Shown here one piece after another: positions 38,515 through 46,956 of a stretch of DNA of 64,000 nucleotides. How positions within the stretch are numbered: position 1 is the first letter of the stretch; every line of letters starts with the position of its first letter. Below the pieces are notes generated by a model. The model was given only the letters and a program-made list of their open reading frames with translations, made no database searches and was not told where the DNA came from. This DNA comes from Allomuricauda sp. (GTDB lineage: Bacteria > Bacteroidota > Bacteroidia > Flavobacteriales > Flavobacteriaceae): positions 42,225 through 106,224 of the forward strand of contig NZ_JANQLX010000005.1 of assembly GCF_028280385.1 (NCBI RefSeq), written 5' to 3'. Both the position numbers and the translations under genes were made by a program.

Positions 38515-38898
38515 ATGGCTCACGAACATAAACTTGAAATTTTTAGAGGTCTTTTAAAATTCAAGTCCAATACCCAAAAGATTTGGGGAGTGTTGATTTT
38601 CCTAACCATTGTAACCGCTATTGAAGTTGGTCTGGGTATAGCCAAGCCAGAACTTTTGACCAAGAATTACTTCATAGGGATGAAGCTGTTGAACTGGATA
38701 TTCATCATCCTTACATTGGTAAAGGCATATTACATTGCTTGGGACTTTATGCACTTGCGTGATGAGAAAAGCTCGTTGCGAAGAGCAATCGTATGGACCC
38801 CAATTTTCTTGATCTGTTATTTGATCTTTATCCTATTGTTTGAGGCGGACTATATCTATACCGTGTTCAAAGAAGGGTATAAGGCTTGGGATTTCTAG
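38515..38898 (+). CDS. Cytochrome c oxidase subunit IV family protein
   Basis: A 127-residue protein with three hydrophobic segments, matching the bacterial (caa3-type) subunit IV family in length and in the KAYYIAWDFMHLRDE motif near residue 75. It stabilises the oxidase and carries no cofactor. It is 50 nt after the long subunit III gene. A terminator at 38923-38951 ends this part of the cluster. Confidence 0.88.
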   Translation: MAHEHKLEIFRGLLKFKSNTQKIWGVLIFLTIVTAIEVGLGIAKPELLTKNYFIGMKLLNWIFIILTLVKAYYIAWDFMHLRDEKSSLRRAIVWTPIFLICYLIFILLFEADYIYTVFKEGYKAWDF

Positions 38899-38922
38899 AA
38901 AAACACAAGTATTAACAAATAC

Positions 38923-38951
38923 AAAAGGCGGTTTCTTGACCGTCTTTTTTT
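38923..38951 (+). terminator. Terminator after subunit IV
   Basis: AAAAGGCGGT/ACCGTCTTTT forms a stem with one G-T pair and a 6-nt loop, followed by a T-run. The T-run merges with a TATTTTTG -7 box (38951-38958) that could start the next gene. Confidence 0.75.
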
Positions 38952-38975
38952 ATTTTTGCACTCAGCAAAATTATC

Positions 38976-39611
38976 ATGAAAAAGGCCTTCGTTTTAATCA
39001 TCCTATTCGTCTTTCCTTTGGTGGCCTATTTGTTTTTTGCTTCAGGGGTGAACAACTTTGGCAGACTGCCCAAATTGACGGAGAACATTCCCGAATTAAC
39101 CAATTTTGAGGGTGGTGCCGGATTTAAGGGCCATATTACCATTCTTGGTTTTTTGGGAAATAACATCGACCTAAAAAAAGGAAATGCCTTTAACTTGAAC
39201 CAAAAGATCTACAAGCGTTTTGGAAAATTCAAGGACTTCCAGATAATAATGGTGGCACCCAAGGGAAATGAGGAGAAGGTTGAGGACTTGAAAAAGGAAC
39301 TCGGTAAATTGTCGGAAATCAAAAAATGGAATTTTGCCTTTGGTTCCCCTTCGGAAATCAATACCTTGTTTGAAAGCCTGCAAACCAACTTAGAACTCGA
39401 TCAGGAATTGGGCACACCCTATGTCTTCATCATTGATAAGGAACAAAACTTACGGGGAAGGACAGACGATGAGGATGAAGGCACCAAGTATGGGTTCAAT
39501 ACCATATCCGTGGCCGAGCTTAACAATAAAATGGAGGATGATGTAAAGATCATCCTGGCCGAATACCGACTTGCGCTAAAAAAGAACAATGCCGACAGGA
39601 GCAACAAATAA
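38976..39611 (+). CDS. Membrane-anchored SCO-like protein without CxxxC
   Basis: A 211-residue protein of unproven function. It has an N-terminal membrane anchor (about 4-24) and a thioredoxin-like layout: HITILGFLG where SCO proteins have their first strand, IMVAPKG, and GTPYVFIIDKEQNLRG near the C-terminus. There is no CxxxC copper motif anywhere. It overlaps the true SCO gene by 23 nt, so the two are translated together. A degenerate paralogue of SCO acting in oxidase assembly is the likeliest reading, but this is inference from fold pattern and position. Confidence 0.65.
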   Translation: MKKAFVLIILFVFPLVAYLFFASGVNNFGRLPKLTENIPELTNFEGGAGFKGHITILGFLGNNIDLKKGNAFNLNQKIYKRFGKFKDFQIIMVAPKGNEEKVEDLKKELGKLSEIKKWNFAFGSPSEINTLFESLQTNLELDQELGTPYVFIIDKEQNLRGRTDDEDEGTKYGFNTISVAELNNKMEDDVKIILAEYRLALKKNNADRSNK

Positions 39612-40335
39612 GAAGAAATACAACTACGTTTGGGTGTCGGCTGTAATCCTGGTCTTTGGCATTTTTGCAGTACGTGAAATTACGCAAAAACTAAAGGAAG
39701 GGACGGTGGTGGAAACGGACCGAATGAACATTGGAAGGGCCAAGACCCCTCTGGGCTTTGTGGTGAGCAATGGTCAAAAACGTAAAGTCCCCGCTTTTTC
39801 TTTTGTGAACCAAGATAGCATTACCATTACCAATTCGGACTATCTGGGGAAAGTGTATGTGGTGGAGTTCTTCTTTACCACCTGCCCTACCATATGTCCA
39901 ATAATGACGCAAAACCTGGTAGAGCTTCAGAACACCTTTAAGGACCGCCCTGAATTTGGGGTAGCCTCCTTTACCATAAACCCTAGATATGACACTCCTT
40001 CAGTACTAAAGGCCTATGCTGCCAAATATGGGATTGAGGACGAGGATTGGCATTTACTTACCGGTACCAAGGAGGCCATCTACAAATTGGCACAGGAAGG
40101 CTTTTATATTTTGGCCAATGAAGCCGAAGATGCCCCAGGTGGATTTGAACATTCCGGGATGTTTGCCTTGGTGGACAAAAACGGATATATCCGTTCCAGG
40201 GACGACGAATTTGGGAATCCGCTGATCTATTACCGTGGTACCATTACCGAAAAACAAGGAGTGAACCAAGACGGGGAAGCACAGCAAATAACCATGCTCA
40301 AAGAAGACATTCAAAAATTATTGTTGGAAGATTGA
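39589..40335 (+). CDS. SCO1/SenC-type copper chaperone
   Basis: SCO proteins help load copper into the CuA site of oxidase subunit II. The 248-residue protein has a membrane anchor (about 12-30) and a thioredoxin-like domain with the copper ligands CPTIC at residues 99-103 and a distal His in GGFEHSGMF near 184. It sits in the subunit III/IV cluster, which supports this role. The gene start overlaps its upstream SCO-like neighbour by 23 nt, and its stop overlaps the next start (TGATG). Confidence 0.92.
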   Translation: MPTGATNKKKYNYVWVSAVILVFGIFAVREITQKLKEGTVVETDRMNIGRAKTPLGFVVSNGQKRKVPAFSFVNQDSITITNSDYLGKVYVVEFFFTTCPTICPIMTQNLVELQNTFKDRPEFGVASFTINPRYDTPSVLKAYAAKYGIEDEDWHLLTGTKEAIYKLAQEGFYILANEAEDAPGGFEHSGMFALVDKNGYIRSRDDEFGNPLIYYRGTITEKQGVNQDGEAQQITMLKEDIQKLLLED

Positions 40336-40868
40336 TGGAAGCAAACGAACAGCGCGAGAAAAGAATAAGAACTTGGATAACCATAATTTCCATTGCCATT
40401 CCAGTGGTTGTGGCCCTTTTGTTCGGGTATAAAATTCCCAATGCGGAGCCACTGTCTTTCCTACCGCCCATCTATGCCTGCATCAATGGGTTAACCGCTG
40501 TTTTATTGGTCTGGGCCGTGATTGCCATTAAAAATGGGAAAAGGGAACTGCACCAGAAACTAATGACCACCTGTATTGTGCTTTCAGCTTTGTTTTTGGT
40601 GATGTATGTAGCGTACCACATGACTTCGGACAGTACCAAGTTTGGCGGGGATGGATTTGTCCAATACATCTATTTCTTTATTTTGATCACCCATATTGCC
40701 TTGTCCATTTTGGTAATACCTTTGGTATTGGTCACTTATTCCAAAGCCTATTTAAAGGAGTTTGACAAGCACAGAAAGTGGGCCAAATTTACCTTTCCCA
40801 TTTGGTTGTACGTGGCAATAACAGGAGTTGTCGTATATCTTATGATTTCACCGTATTATGTCCACTAA
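40335..40868 (+). CDS. DUF420 membrane protein
   Basis: A 177-residue protein with about five membrane helices and the DUF420 pattern (LPPIYACINGLTAVLLVWAV near residue 37 and a His-containing KLMTTCIVLSALFLVMYVAYH segment). DUF420 proteins accompany oxidase assembly genes in many genomes and resemble CtaM of Bacillus, which is needed for heme-copper oxidase maturation. The exact role here is not shown. It starts on TGATG with the SCO stop and overlaps the next gene by 11 nt. Confidence 0.82.
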   Translation: MEANEQREKRIRTWITIISIAIPVVVALLFGYKIPNAEPLSFLPPIYACINGLTAVLLVWAVIAIKNGKRELHQKLMTTCIVLSALFLVMYVAYHMTSDSTKFGGDGFVQYIYFFILITHIALSILVIPLVLVTYSKAYLKEFDKHRKWAKFTFPIWLYVAITGVVVYLMISPYYVH

Positions 40869-41139
40869 ACTAACTAAATCAAGCTTTTCACCTAGTAATG
40901 GGGAAGATGTCCCGATAAGGCTATCAGGACAAAGGGGGGGATGGTTGTTAATTGTGATTTTCTTTTTGCTTCCCCAACTATCCGAAGCCCAATGTGCCAT
41001 GTGCCGGGCCGTTGTGGAAAGTGAAGCCAATGGCAATACTGCGGAGGGAATAAACAACGGCATTGTTTACCTCATGGCCATTCCCTATATTTTGGTGGCT
41101 GTATTGTTCTATTTCGTGTTCAAAAAACTTCGTGCTTAA
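40858..41139 (+). CDS. Small membrane protein with CxxC motif
   Basis: A 93-residue protein of unknown function. It has a hydrophobic signal-like segment (about 28-42), a short loop with CAMC at 46-49, and one membrane helix near the C-terminus (about 69-88). Because it overlaps the DUF420 gene and follows the SCO gene, a copper- or thiol-handling role in oxidase assembly is plausible, but the sequence only shows the pair of cysteines. It is the last gene of the cluster. Confidence 0.7.
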   Translation: MSTKLTKSSFSPSNGEDVPIRLSGQRGGWLLIVIFFLLPQLSEAQCAMCRAVVESEANGNTAEGINNGIVYLMAIPYILVAVLFYFVFKKLRA

Positions 41140-41168
41140 GAAAAATTCAAGTTTTTCACATTTTTTTT
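41123..41168 (+). terminator. Probable terminator of ctaB-cox cluster
   Basis: AAAAACTT (41123-41130) pairs with AAGTTTTT (41149-41156) across an 18-nt loop and is followed after 4 nt by a run of eight T residues (41161-41168). The stem begins inside the end of the preceding gene. Confidence 0.5.
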
Positions 41169-41177
41169 ACAATTAGG

Positions 41178-41210
41178 TGTAACAATTTGGCCGTATAATT
41201 GTCTTATTAG
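41178..41210 (+). promoter_or_regulatory. ECF-like promoter of first exporter module
   Basis: TGTAACAATTT at 41178-41188 and TTGTCTTATTA near 41199-41209 repeat, at identical spacing, the sequence in front of the second module (44963). The AAC and GTC cores, 17 nt apart, resemble ECF sigma promoters (AAC at -35, GTC at -10). The housekeeping TAnnTTTG box is absent. Confidence 0.5.
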
Positions 41211-41212
41211 AC

Positions 41213-41226
41213 ATACGCTAGCGTAT
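41213..41226. promoter_or_regulatory. 14-bp palindrome near transcript start
   Basis: ATACGCTAGCGTAT is a perfect palindrome directly downstream of the predicted promoter and 27 nt before the permease start, which suggests an operator or a stable 5' hairpin. The second module lacks it. Confidence 0.4.
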
Positions 41227-41253
41227 TTCATCAATCATCAAACACCAACCATC

Positions 41254-42498
41254 ATGTTCGACATTGAAAGGTGGCAAGAAATATTTGACACCATCCGAAA
41301 GAACAAACTGCGGACCTTTTTGACTGGGCTTTCCGTAGCCTCCGGTATTTTCATTCTTGTTATTTTGTTGGGTTTTGGGCAGGGCATGCGCAATGGAATT
41401 GAGCATGAGTTCAAACAGGATGCCACTACCAGTGTTTGGGCCTGGCCAGAAACTACCTCCAAGGCCTACAAAGGATTAAATCCAGGTCGCAGGATTCAGT
41501 TTAAGAACACCGATTACGAGACAGCGGGCAGGATGTTCAAAGAAAACATTGAATACGAATCCCCTAGGGTGTTTGTGCGCAATGTGAACATCAATTATGG
41601 AAGTGAGTCACTGGTGTACAGCATTCAAGGAGTCTCCCCAGAATTTCAATTTATTGAGGGATTCTCCACTATCGAAGGCAGGTTTATCAACTATAAGGAT
41701 GAGGTTTCCTTGGGCAAGGTGGCCATCATCGGGAAAAAAATCAAAAAAGATGTATTTAAGGAAGTAGAGTCGCCAATTGGCGAACTCATAGATATTGCTG
41801 GAATCCGATTCACCATTATCGGGGTATTCAATGAACAAAATGAACGGGAAGAAGAACGCATATATATTCCTATAACAACAGCGCAGAGGGTTTTTAATGG
41901 GGACGACAAGCTGAACACCCTTTCGTACACCCTTCCACCAGCAGAGGATTTTGATCAAGCTGTGGCCCAGGCCATCCAGTTTAAGGACAACCTGAGAAAA
42001 TACCTAAAGGAAGAGCATTTGGTTGCCCCGGAAGATGAATCAGGTGTGCGGGTATGGAGCGCCATGGAAGAAGCAAAGCGCTACTATGGAATAACCAACA
42101 ACATGAAAATATTCTTCTGGTTTGTAGGTGGCTGTACCATTATTGCAGGTGTGGTTGGGGTAAGCAACATTATGCTCATTGTGGTCAAGGAGCGCACCAG
42201 GGAAATTGGAATACGAAAGGCCCTGGGGGCAAAACCATGGTCCATTGTGGGAATGATACTCCATGAATCCATTTTTGTTACCGCCATATCCGGTTTTACA
42301 GGATTGATTTTCAGTATGACCATTCTGGAATTTTTAGGCCCCCATGTGCAGATAGAGTATATAGTCAATCCATCCGTGAATTTTAATGTGGCCTTTTCCA
42401 CGGTGCTTGTATTGGTGCTGGCAGGAGCACTGGCCGGTTTGGTACCGGCTTTGAGGGCCGCCAGGGTGCAAGTAGTGGAGTCATTAAGAGATGAATAA
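41254..42498 (+). CDS. MacB-like ABC permease A1
   Basis: A 414-residue FtsX/MacB-type permease. The N-terminal helix (about 20-42) follows NKLRTFLTGLSVASG. A large periplasmic domain runs from about 45 to 275. Three C-terminal helices close the protein, with the coupling region GIRKALGAKPWSIVGMIL near 325. There is no ATPase domain, unlike E. coli MacB, so it must borrow an ATPase. It is closely similar to permease A2 (45726): for example NKLRTFLTG near the start and GRRIQ[FL]KN at residues near 75. It starts the first half of a duplicated cassette. Confidence 0.9.
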   Translation: MFDIERWQEIFDTIRKNKLRTFLTGLSVASGIFILVILLGFGQGMRNGIEHEFKQDATTSVWAWPETTSKAYKGLNPGRRIQFKNTDYETAGRMFKENIEYESPRVFVRNVNINYGSESLVYSIQGVSPEFQFIEGFSTIEGRFINYKDEVSLGKVAIIGKKIKKDVFKEVESPIGELIDIAGIRFTIIGVFNEQNEREEERIYIPITTAQRVFNGDDKLNTLSYTLPPAEDFDQAVAQAIQFKDNLRKYLKEEHLVAPEDESGVRVWSAMEEAKRYYGITNNMKIFFWFVGGCTIIAGVVGVSNIMLIVVKERTREIGIRKALGAKPWSIVGMILHESIFVTAISGFTGLIFSMTILEFLGPHVQIEYIVNPSVNFNVAFSTVLVLVLAGALAGLVPALRAARVQVVESLRDE

Positions 42499-42524
42499 GT
42501 AACCAACCATTAAATCCAAAAAAG

Positions 42525-43784
42525 ATGTTCAACAGGGATAGATGGCGAGAAATACTTGAAGTGCTCACCAGTAACGTGGGTAGGACCATTTTAACTGCTT
42601 TTGGGGTATGCTGGGGCATCTTTATCCTTATTGTGCTCTTGGCGGCCGGACAAGGCTTTGAAAATGGCATTAGGGCCGATTTTGGCGATATAGCCACCAA
42701 TACCATGTTTATGTGGACCCGTAGGACCACCAAACCCTACGAAGGCTTACCAAAAGATCGCAGTTTTGAATTTAAGGTGAGCGATGTACAAGCTATTTGG
42801 GACCATGTACCCAATCTTCGTTTTGTATCCCCAAGAAACCAATTGGGAGGTTTTCAAGGTGGGGGCAATGTGATCCGGGGTATCCGGGTGGGGGCCTATA
42901 ACGTATACGGGGATTATCCTGAGATCATCAACCAGGATCCCATGACCGTTACATCAGGGCGGTTCATTAACCACAACGATATTCGGGAAAAGAGAAAGGT
43001 GGCCGTCATAGGACAAGGGGTGAAGTCCGAGTTGTATGAAAAAGGAGAAGAAGTTTTGGGGTCGTACATTAAAATACAAGGGGTGAATTTTATGGTGATT
43101 GGCACCTATAAGAAAAACAGCAATGACGGTGATGGAGAAGAATCCCAAAAAGAGATATTTGTTCCATTTACTTCTTTTTCCCAAGCCTTTAACCGTGGGG
43201 AAGAAGTCGGTTGGATGGCCATTACGGCACACGATGGAAGTTCTATTTCCAGGCTCAAGGAGAACATCATCAAGGTTATGAAGGAAAGACATAAGGTACA
43301 CCCAGAAGACAATCGTGCCATAGGCCATTTTGATCTGTACGAACAGTTCAACAGGGTGGAGAGTCTATTTGTGGGCCTTAAGGCCATTGCCTATCTCGTT
43401 GGGATCATGGTACTTCTATCCGGAATTATTGGGGTGAGCAACATCATGCTGATCGTGGTTAAGGAACGAACCAAGGAAATTGGTATCCGTAGGGCATTGG
43501 GGGAGCAACCATGGTCCATTAAAATGCAAATCTTGATGGAATCCATTTTCTTGACCATCATATCAGGTATGGCGGGAATCATTTTTGGCTCGCTGGTTAT
43601 TTATGGCATCAATTCGCTATTGGATAGCGTAGGACCCGTGGATATGTTCATCAACCCCAGCGTAAGTGTTGGAGTGGTCAGTGGGGCCTTGGTCATATTA
43701 ATTGTTTCAGGGCTTCTAGCAGGATTTATTCCTGCCAATAGCGCCATTAGGGTTAGACCCATAGAAGCCTTAAGAACCGAATAA
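42525..43784 (+). CDS. MacB-like ABC permease B1
   Basis: A 419-residue permease of the same FtsX/MacB fold: one N-terminal helix, a periplasmic domain (about 45-280) and three C-terminal helices with GIRRALGEQPWSIKMQIL near 325. It is more like B2 (46957) than like its neighbour A1: both B proteins share the VGWMAI/MGWMAI segment and HPEDNRAIGHFD/HPDDQRAIGSFD. That argues for A-B heterodimers and duplication of a whole A-B unit. It is 26 nt downstream of A1 and 36 nt upstream of the fusion protein gene. Confidence 0.9.
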   Translation: MFNRDRWREILEVLTSNVGRTILTAFGVCWGIFILIVLLAAGQGFENGIRADFGDIATNTMFMWTRRTTKPYEGLPKDRSFEFKVSDVQAIWDHVPNLRFVSPRNQLGGFQGGGNVIRGIRVGAYNVYGDYPEIINQDPMTVTSGRFINHNDIREKRKVAVIGQGVKSELYEKGEEVLGSYIKIQGVNFMVIGTYKKNSNDGDGEESQKEIFVPFTSFSQAFNRGEEVGWMAITAHDGSSISRLKENIIKVMKERHKVHPEDNRAIGHFDLYEQFNRVESLFVGLKAIAYLVGIMVLLSGIIGVSNIMLIVVKERTKEIGIRRALGEQPWSIKMQILMESIFLTIISGMAGIIFGSLVIYGINSLLDSVGPVDMFINPSVSVGVVSGALVILIVSGLLAGFIPANSAIRVRPIEALRTE

Positions 43785-43820
43785 GAACGCAATCAATCAA
43801 AATAACTATAAGGATTTAAA

Positions 43821-44933
43821 ATGAAAAAGTCAGTAACCATCATCATTCTGTTGCTCATCGTTGTTGTATTCGGGGGCTCCATGTATTATCTATATCAAAA
43901 AAACTCAGAAGACCCTGTGGTCTATGAAACCGAAAAACCTTCCAAACAGAACATTGTGCGCAAGGCAGTGGCCACCGGAAGTATTCTTCCTTTGGAAGAA
44001 GTACTCATCAAACCCAATATCTCCGGGGTCATTGAAGAGATTTACGTGGAAGGGGGCGATTATGTAAAATCTGGGGACCTTTTAGCCAAAATAAAAGTGG
44101 TGCCCAATCTAAATGCGCTCAACGACGCTAGAAATGCCATTGATGAGGCCAAGATCAATCTGGATGACCAAAAAAGAAATTTTGACCGACAGACATCCTT
44201 ATTTGATAAAGGGGTCATTTCCAAGGCCGATTTGGAGCGCGCCCAGGTCGCTTTTGATCAAGCCCAACAAGCCTATAGAGCTGCCAATAAACGCTACGAT
44301 ATTGTAAAGACTGGAACCACTAGGGGATTGAGCAACGCCGCAAATACCTTGATCAGATCCACGGTGAGCGGAATGGTTTTGGAAGTGCCCGTGGAAGTGG
44401 GCAATCAGGTAATTGAAAGCAACAACTTTAATGAAGGGACCACCATAGCCGCTGTTGCCGATGTAGAGAAGATGATTTTTGAGGGCAAGGTGGATGAGTC
44501 CGAAGTAGGGAAGATCTCGGAGGACCTACCCCTGGAAATTACGGTAGGCGCCATAGAAAATATGGTCTTTGACGCTGTTCTGGACTATATAGCACCCAAG
44601 GGCAAAGAGGAAAATGGAGCTATTCAATTTGAGATTAAAGGAACGCTTAAAAAACAAGATACCGTCTTTATTAGAGCAGGATTAAGCGCCAATGCCTCCA
44701 TTATTTTGGCCAGGGCAGACAGTGTTTTGTCGCTCAAGGAAGCTTTGGTCCAGTTTGATGGCGACACCAAGGAACCCTATGTGGAAATTGAGACATCCGA
44801 ACAGCAATTTGAGCGTAAGGATATAGAATTGGGAATCAGCGATGGGATATTTGTTGAGGTAAAATCCGGTTTGTCAGAAAATGACAAGGTCAAGGTGTGG
44901 AATGCCGTTGAGCCAGAGGAAGAAGCCAACTAG
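43821..44933 (+). CDS. Membrane fusion protein (periplasmic adaptor) 1
   Basis: A 370-residue MacA/HlyD-type adaptor linking the inner-membrane permeases to an outer-membrane channel. A membrane anchor (about 4-24) is followed by a lipoyl half (KPNISGVIEEIYVEGGDYVK), an alpha-helical hairpin (about 95-160), a second lipoyl half and a beta-barrel domain. It closely resembles the second adaptor (48253), with the shared phrase LFDKGVIS in the hairpin. There is no TolC gene directly after it; the channel is encoded only behind the second module. Confidence 0.9.
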   Translation: MKKSVTIIILLLIVVVFGGSMYYLYQKNSEDPVVYETEKPSKQNIVRKAVATGSILPLEEVLIKPNISGVIEEIYVEGGDYVKSGDLLAKIKVVPNLNALNDARNAIDEAKINLDDQKRNFDRQTSLFDKGVISKADLERAQVAFDQAQQAYRAANKRYDIVKTGTTRGLSNAANTLIRSTVSGMVLEVPVEVGNQVIESNNFNEGTTIAAVADVEKMIFEGKVDESEVGKISEDLPLEITVGAIENMVFDAVLDYIAPKGKEENGAIQFEIKGTLKKQDTVFIRAGLSANASIILARADSVLSLKEALVQFDGDTKEPYVEIETSEQQFERKDIELGISDGIFVEVKSGLSENDKVKVWNAVEPEEEAN

Positions 44934-44962
44934 TTCTTTTAACAAAATATTTCAACTTTTCT

Positions 44963-44995
44963 TGTAACATTTTAACAACTTGTTAGTCCTATTAC
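44963..44995 (+). promoter_or_regulatory. ECF-like promoter of second exporter module
   Basis: TGTAACATTTT at 44963-44973 and TTAGTCCTATTA near 44983-44994 match the first module's upstream element at 21 of 35 aligned positions, with the same AAC-17 nt-GTC spacing. The matches fall in two blocks, as expected for a promoter. Confidence 0.5.
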
Positions 44996-45031
44996 CGAAG
45001 TCAAAATTCGGGATAGCCAATAGCACCAATT

Positions 45032-45733
45032 ATGATAGAAATCAAGGACCTTCACAAATCATATAGAATGGGAAGCAATTCCCTTCACGTTTTAAAGGGA
45101 ATCAATTTTAAGGCCGAGGATGGCGAATTGGTTGCCATCATGGGATCTTCCGGATCAGGGAAATCCACCCTGCTCAATATTTTGGGAATGCTGGATGTGG
45201 CCGATACCGGGGAATACACCTTGGATGGGGTGCCGATCAAGGATCTAAGTGAGACCAAGGCGGCCCAGTACCGCAATAAATTCCTGGGATTCATTTTTCA
45301 ATCCTTCAACTTGATCAACTATAAATCGGCCCTGGAAAATGTTGCCCTGCCCCTGTACTACCAAAAAGTAGGTAGAAAGGAACGTCAGGAAAAGGCCATG
45401 AGCTATTTGGAAAAAGTAGGGCTGAAGGAGTGGGCCTCCCATTTGCCCAGCGAACTGTCCGGGGGTCAAAAACAACGTGTGGCCATAGCACGTGCCATGG
45501 CGGCCGAACCCAAGGTACTTTTGGCCGATGAGCCAACCGGTGCATTGGACAGTACCACTTCCTATGAGGTAATGGACCTCATACAAAAAATCAACGATGA
45601 GGGAAATACCATTTTGGTGGTTACCCACGAAGAAGATATTGCACATATGTGCAAGCGCATAGTGCACCTAAAGGACGGCGTAATTGTGGAAGACAAGAAA
45701 ATTAAACAGGTAAGGGCACAACAACATGTTTGA
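45032..45733 (+). CDS. ABC transporter ATPase (MacB/LolD type)
   Basis: The only ATPase gene of the cluster, 233 residues. Walker A GSSGSGKST is at about 38-46, the signature LSGGQ at about 143-147 and Walker B VLLADEP at about 161-167, with the D-loop GALDS and H-loop His in VVTHEED. It belongs to the LolD/MacB/FtsE branch that partners with FtsX-like permeases. It overlaps the A2 permease by 8 nt. With four permease genes and one ATPase, it probably serves both modules. Confidence 0.93.
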   Translation: MIEIKDLHKSYRMGSNSLHVLKGINFKAEDGELVAIMGSSGSGKSTLLNILGMLDVADTGEYTLDGVPIKDLSETKAAQYRNKFLGFIFQSFNLINYKSALENVALPLYYQKVGRKERQEKAMSYLEKVGLKEWASHLPSELSGGQKQRVAIARAMAAEPKVLLADEPTGALDSTTSYEVMDLIQKINDEGNTILVVTHEEDIAHMCKRIVHLKDGVIVEDKKIKQVRAQQHV

Positions 45734-46955
45734 TCGGGACATTTGGCAAGAGATTTTCCATACCCTCAAGAACAACAAACTTCGTACGTTCTTGACTGGA
45801 TTTTCCGTGGGGTGGGCCATCTTTATTTTGGTTATGCTGTTGGCATCCGTAAACGGGATGCAAAACGGCTTTACCAGCCAATTCAACGACGACGCCACCA
45901 ATTCCATCTTCATTCGTCCAGGAACCACGGCCAAAGCTTATGGCGGATTTGAAGCCGGGAGGAGGATCCAATTGAAAAACGACGATTTTGAATACGTCAA
46001 AAACAGTTTTCCCAAAGACATAGAATACATAAGTTCCAGATATTTTACCGGCACCACGGCAAGGTACAAGAGCGAAACCGGAAGTTATTCCGTCCAGGCC
46101 GTGCACCCGGACCATCAGATCATAGAGAAGACCATAATTACCGAAGGTAGGTTCTTTAATAATGCCGACGTACTCAACAAAGCCAAAGTGGCCGTAATTG
46201 GGAGAAAAGTGGCGGAAGACCTTTTCAAAAAAGAAGAGCCTTTGGGAAAATATGTGGAGTTCAACGGACTGCCGTTTAAGGTAATTGGCATATTCACGGA
46301 TGACGGCGACGATAATGCGGAGCGAAGAATTTACGCGCCCATTTCAACCTATCAGGGAATTTATGGAAATACCAACGTGATCAACCAGTTGGTGCTCACC
46401 TATAACCCTACCTATGATCTTACCAAGGCGTTGGAGTTCTCCGGGCGTTTGGAGGAACTGATGAAAAGAAGGCATAAAGTGGCACCTGACGATCAAGCAG
46501 GGATCAATGTTTGGAACTATGCGGAGGCATTTGACGATATCAGCAGTTTTTCTGCGGTCTTGAATACGATCAGTATAGGCGTTGGATTCTTGATCCTGAT
46601 AGCCGGAATCGTGGGCATTGGGAACATCATGGTGTTTACGATTAAGGAGCGCACCAAGGAGATCGGGGTTCGAAAAGCACTGGGGGCACAACCCAAGCAA
46701 ATCATCAATTTGGTGTTGTTGGAGTCCACTTTTATCACCGCCCTATCCGGATTTATAGGATTGATTTTCGCCTGGATCATACTTTCGGTCATAGGCCCTA
46801 CCATAAACACTCCGGCATTTACCAACCCATCGGTAAGTTTATCCACCGTGGTAACCGCCACCATAATTTTGATTGTGGCAGGAGTCCTGGCAGGCTTGAT
46901 ACCGGCCATTAAGGCAGCGAATGTTAAACCTATTGTGGCACTAAGCGATAAGTAA
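45726..46955 (+). CDS. MacB-like ABC permease A2
   Basis: A 409-residue FtsX/MacB-like permease closely similar to A1 (41254): the N-terminal sequences WQEIF and NKLRTFLTG are nearly the same, and the coupling segment is GVRKALGAQPKQIINLV. It has the same layout of one N-terminal helix, a large periplasmic domain and three C-terminal helices. The 8-nt overlap with the ATPase gene indicates translational coupling. One base separates its stop from the B2 start. Confidence 0.9.
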   Translation: MFDRDIWQEIFHTLKNNKLRTFLTGFSVGWAIFILVMLLASVNGMQNGFTSQFNDDATNSIFIRPGTTAKAYGGFEAGRRIQLKNDDFEYVKNSFPKDIEYISSRYFTGTTARYKSETGSYSVQAVHPDHQIIEKTIITEGRFFNNADVLNKAKVAVIGRKVAEDLFKKEEPLGKYVEFNGLPFKVIGIFTDDGDDNAERRIYAPISTYQGIYGNTNVINQLVLTYNPTYDLTKALEFSGRLEELMKRRHKVAPDDQAGINVWNYAEAFDDISSFSAVLNTISIGVGFLILIAGIVGIGNIMVFTIKERTKEIGVRKALGAQPKQIINLVLLESTFITALSGFIGLIFAWIILSVIGPTINTPAFTNPSVSLSTVVTATIILIVAGVLAGLIPAIKAANVKPIVALSDK

Positions 46956-46956
46956 T

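Noticed and set aside
41188..41204. Possible sigma-54 site (TTGGCCGTATAATTGTC)
   Set aside because: The -12 GC is GT here, and the related site before the second module lacks the GG; the AAC/GTC pattern fits both sites better.
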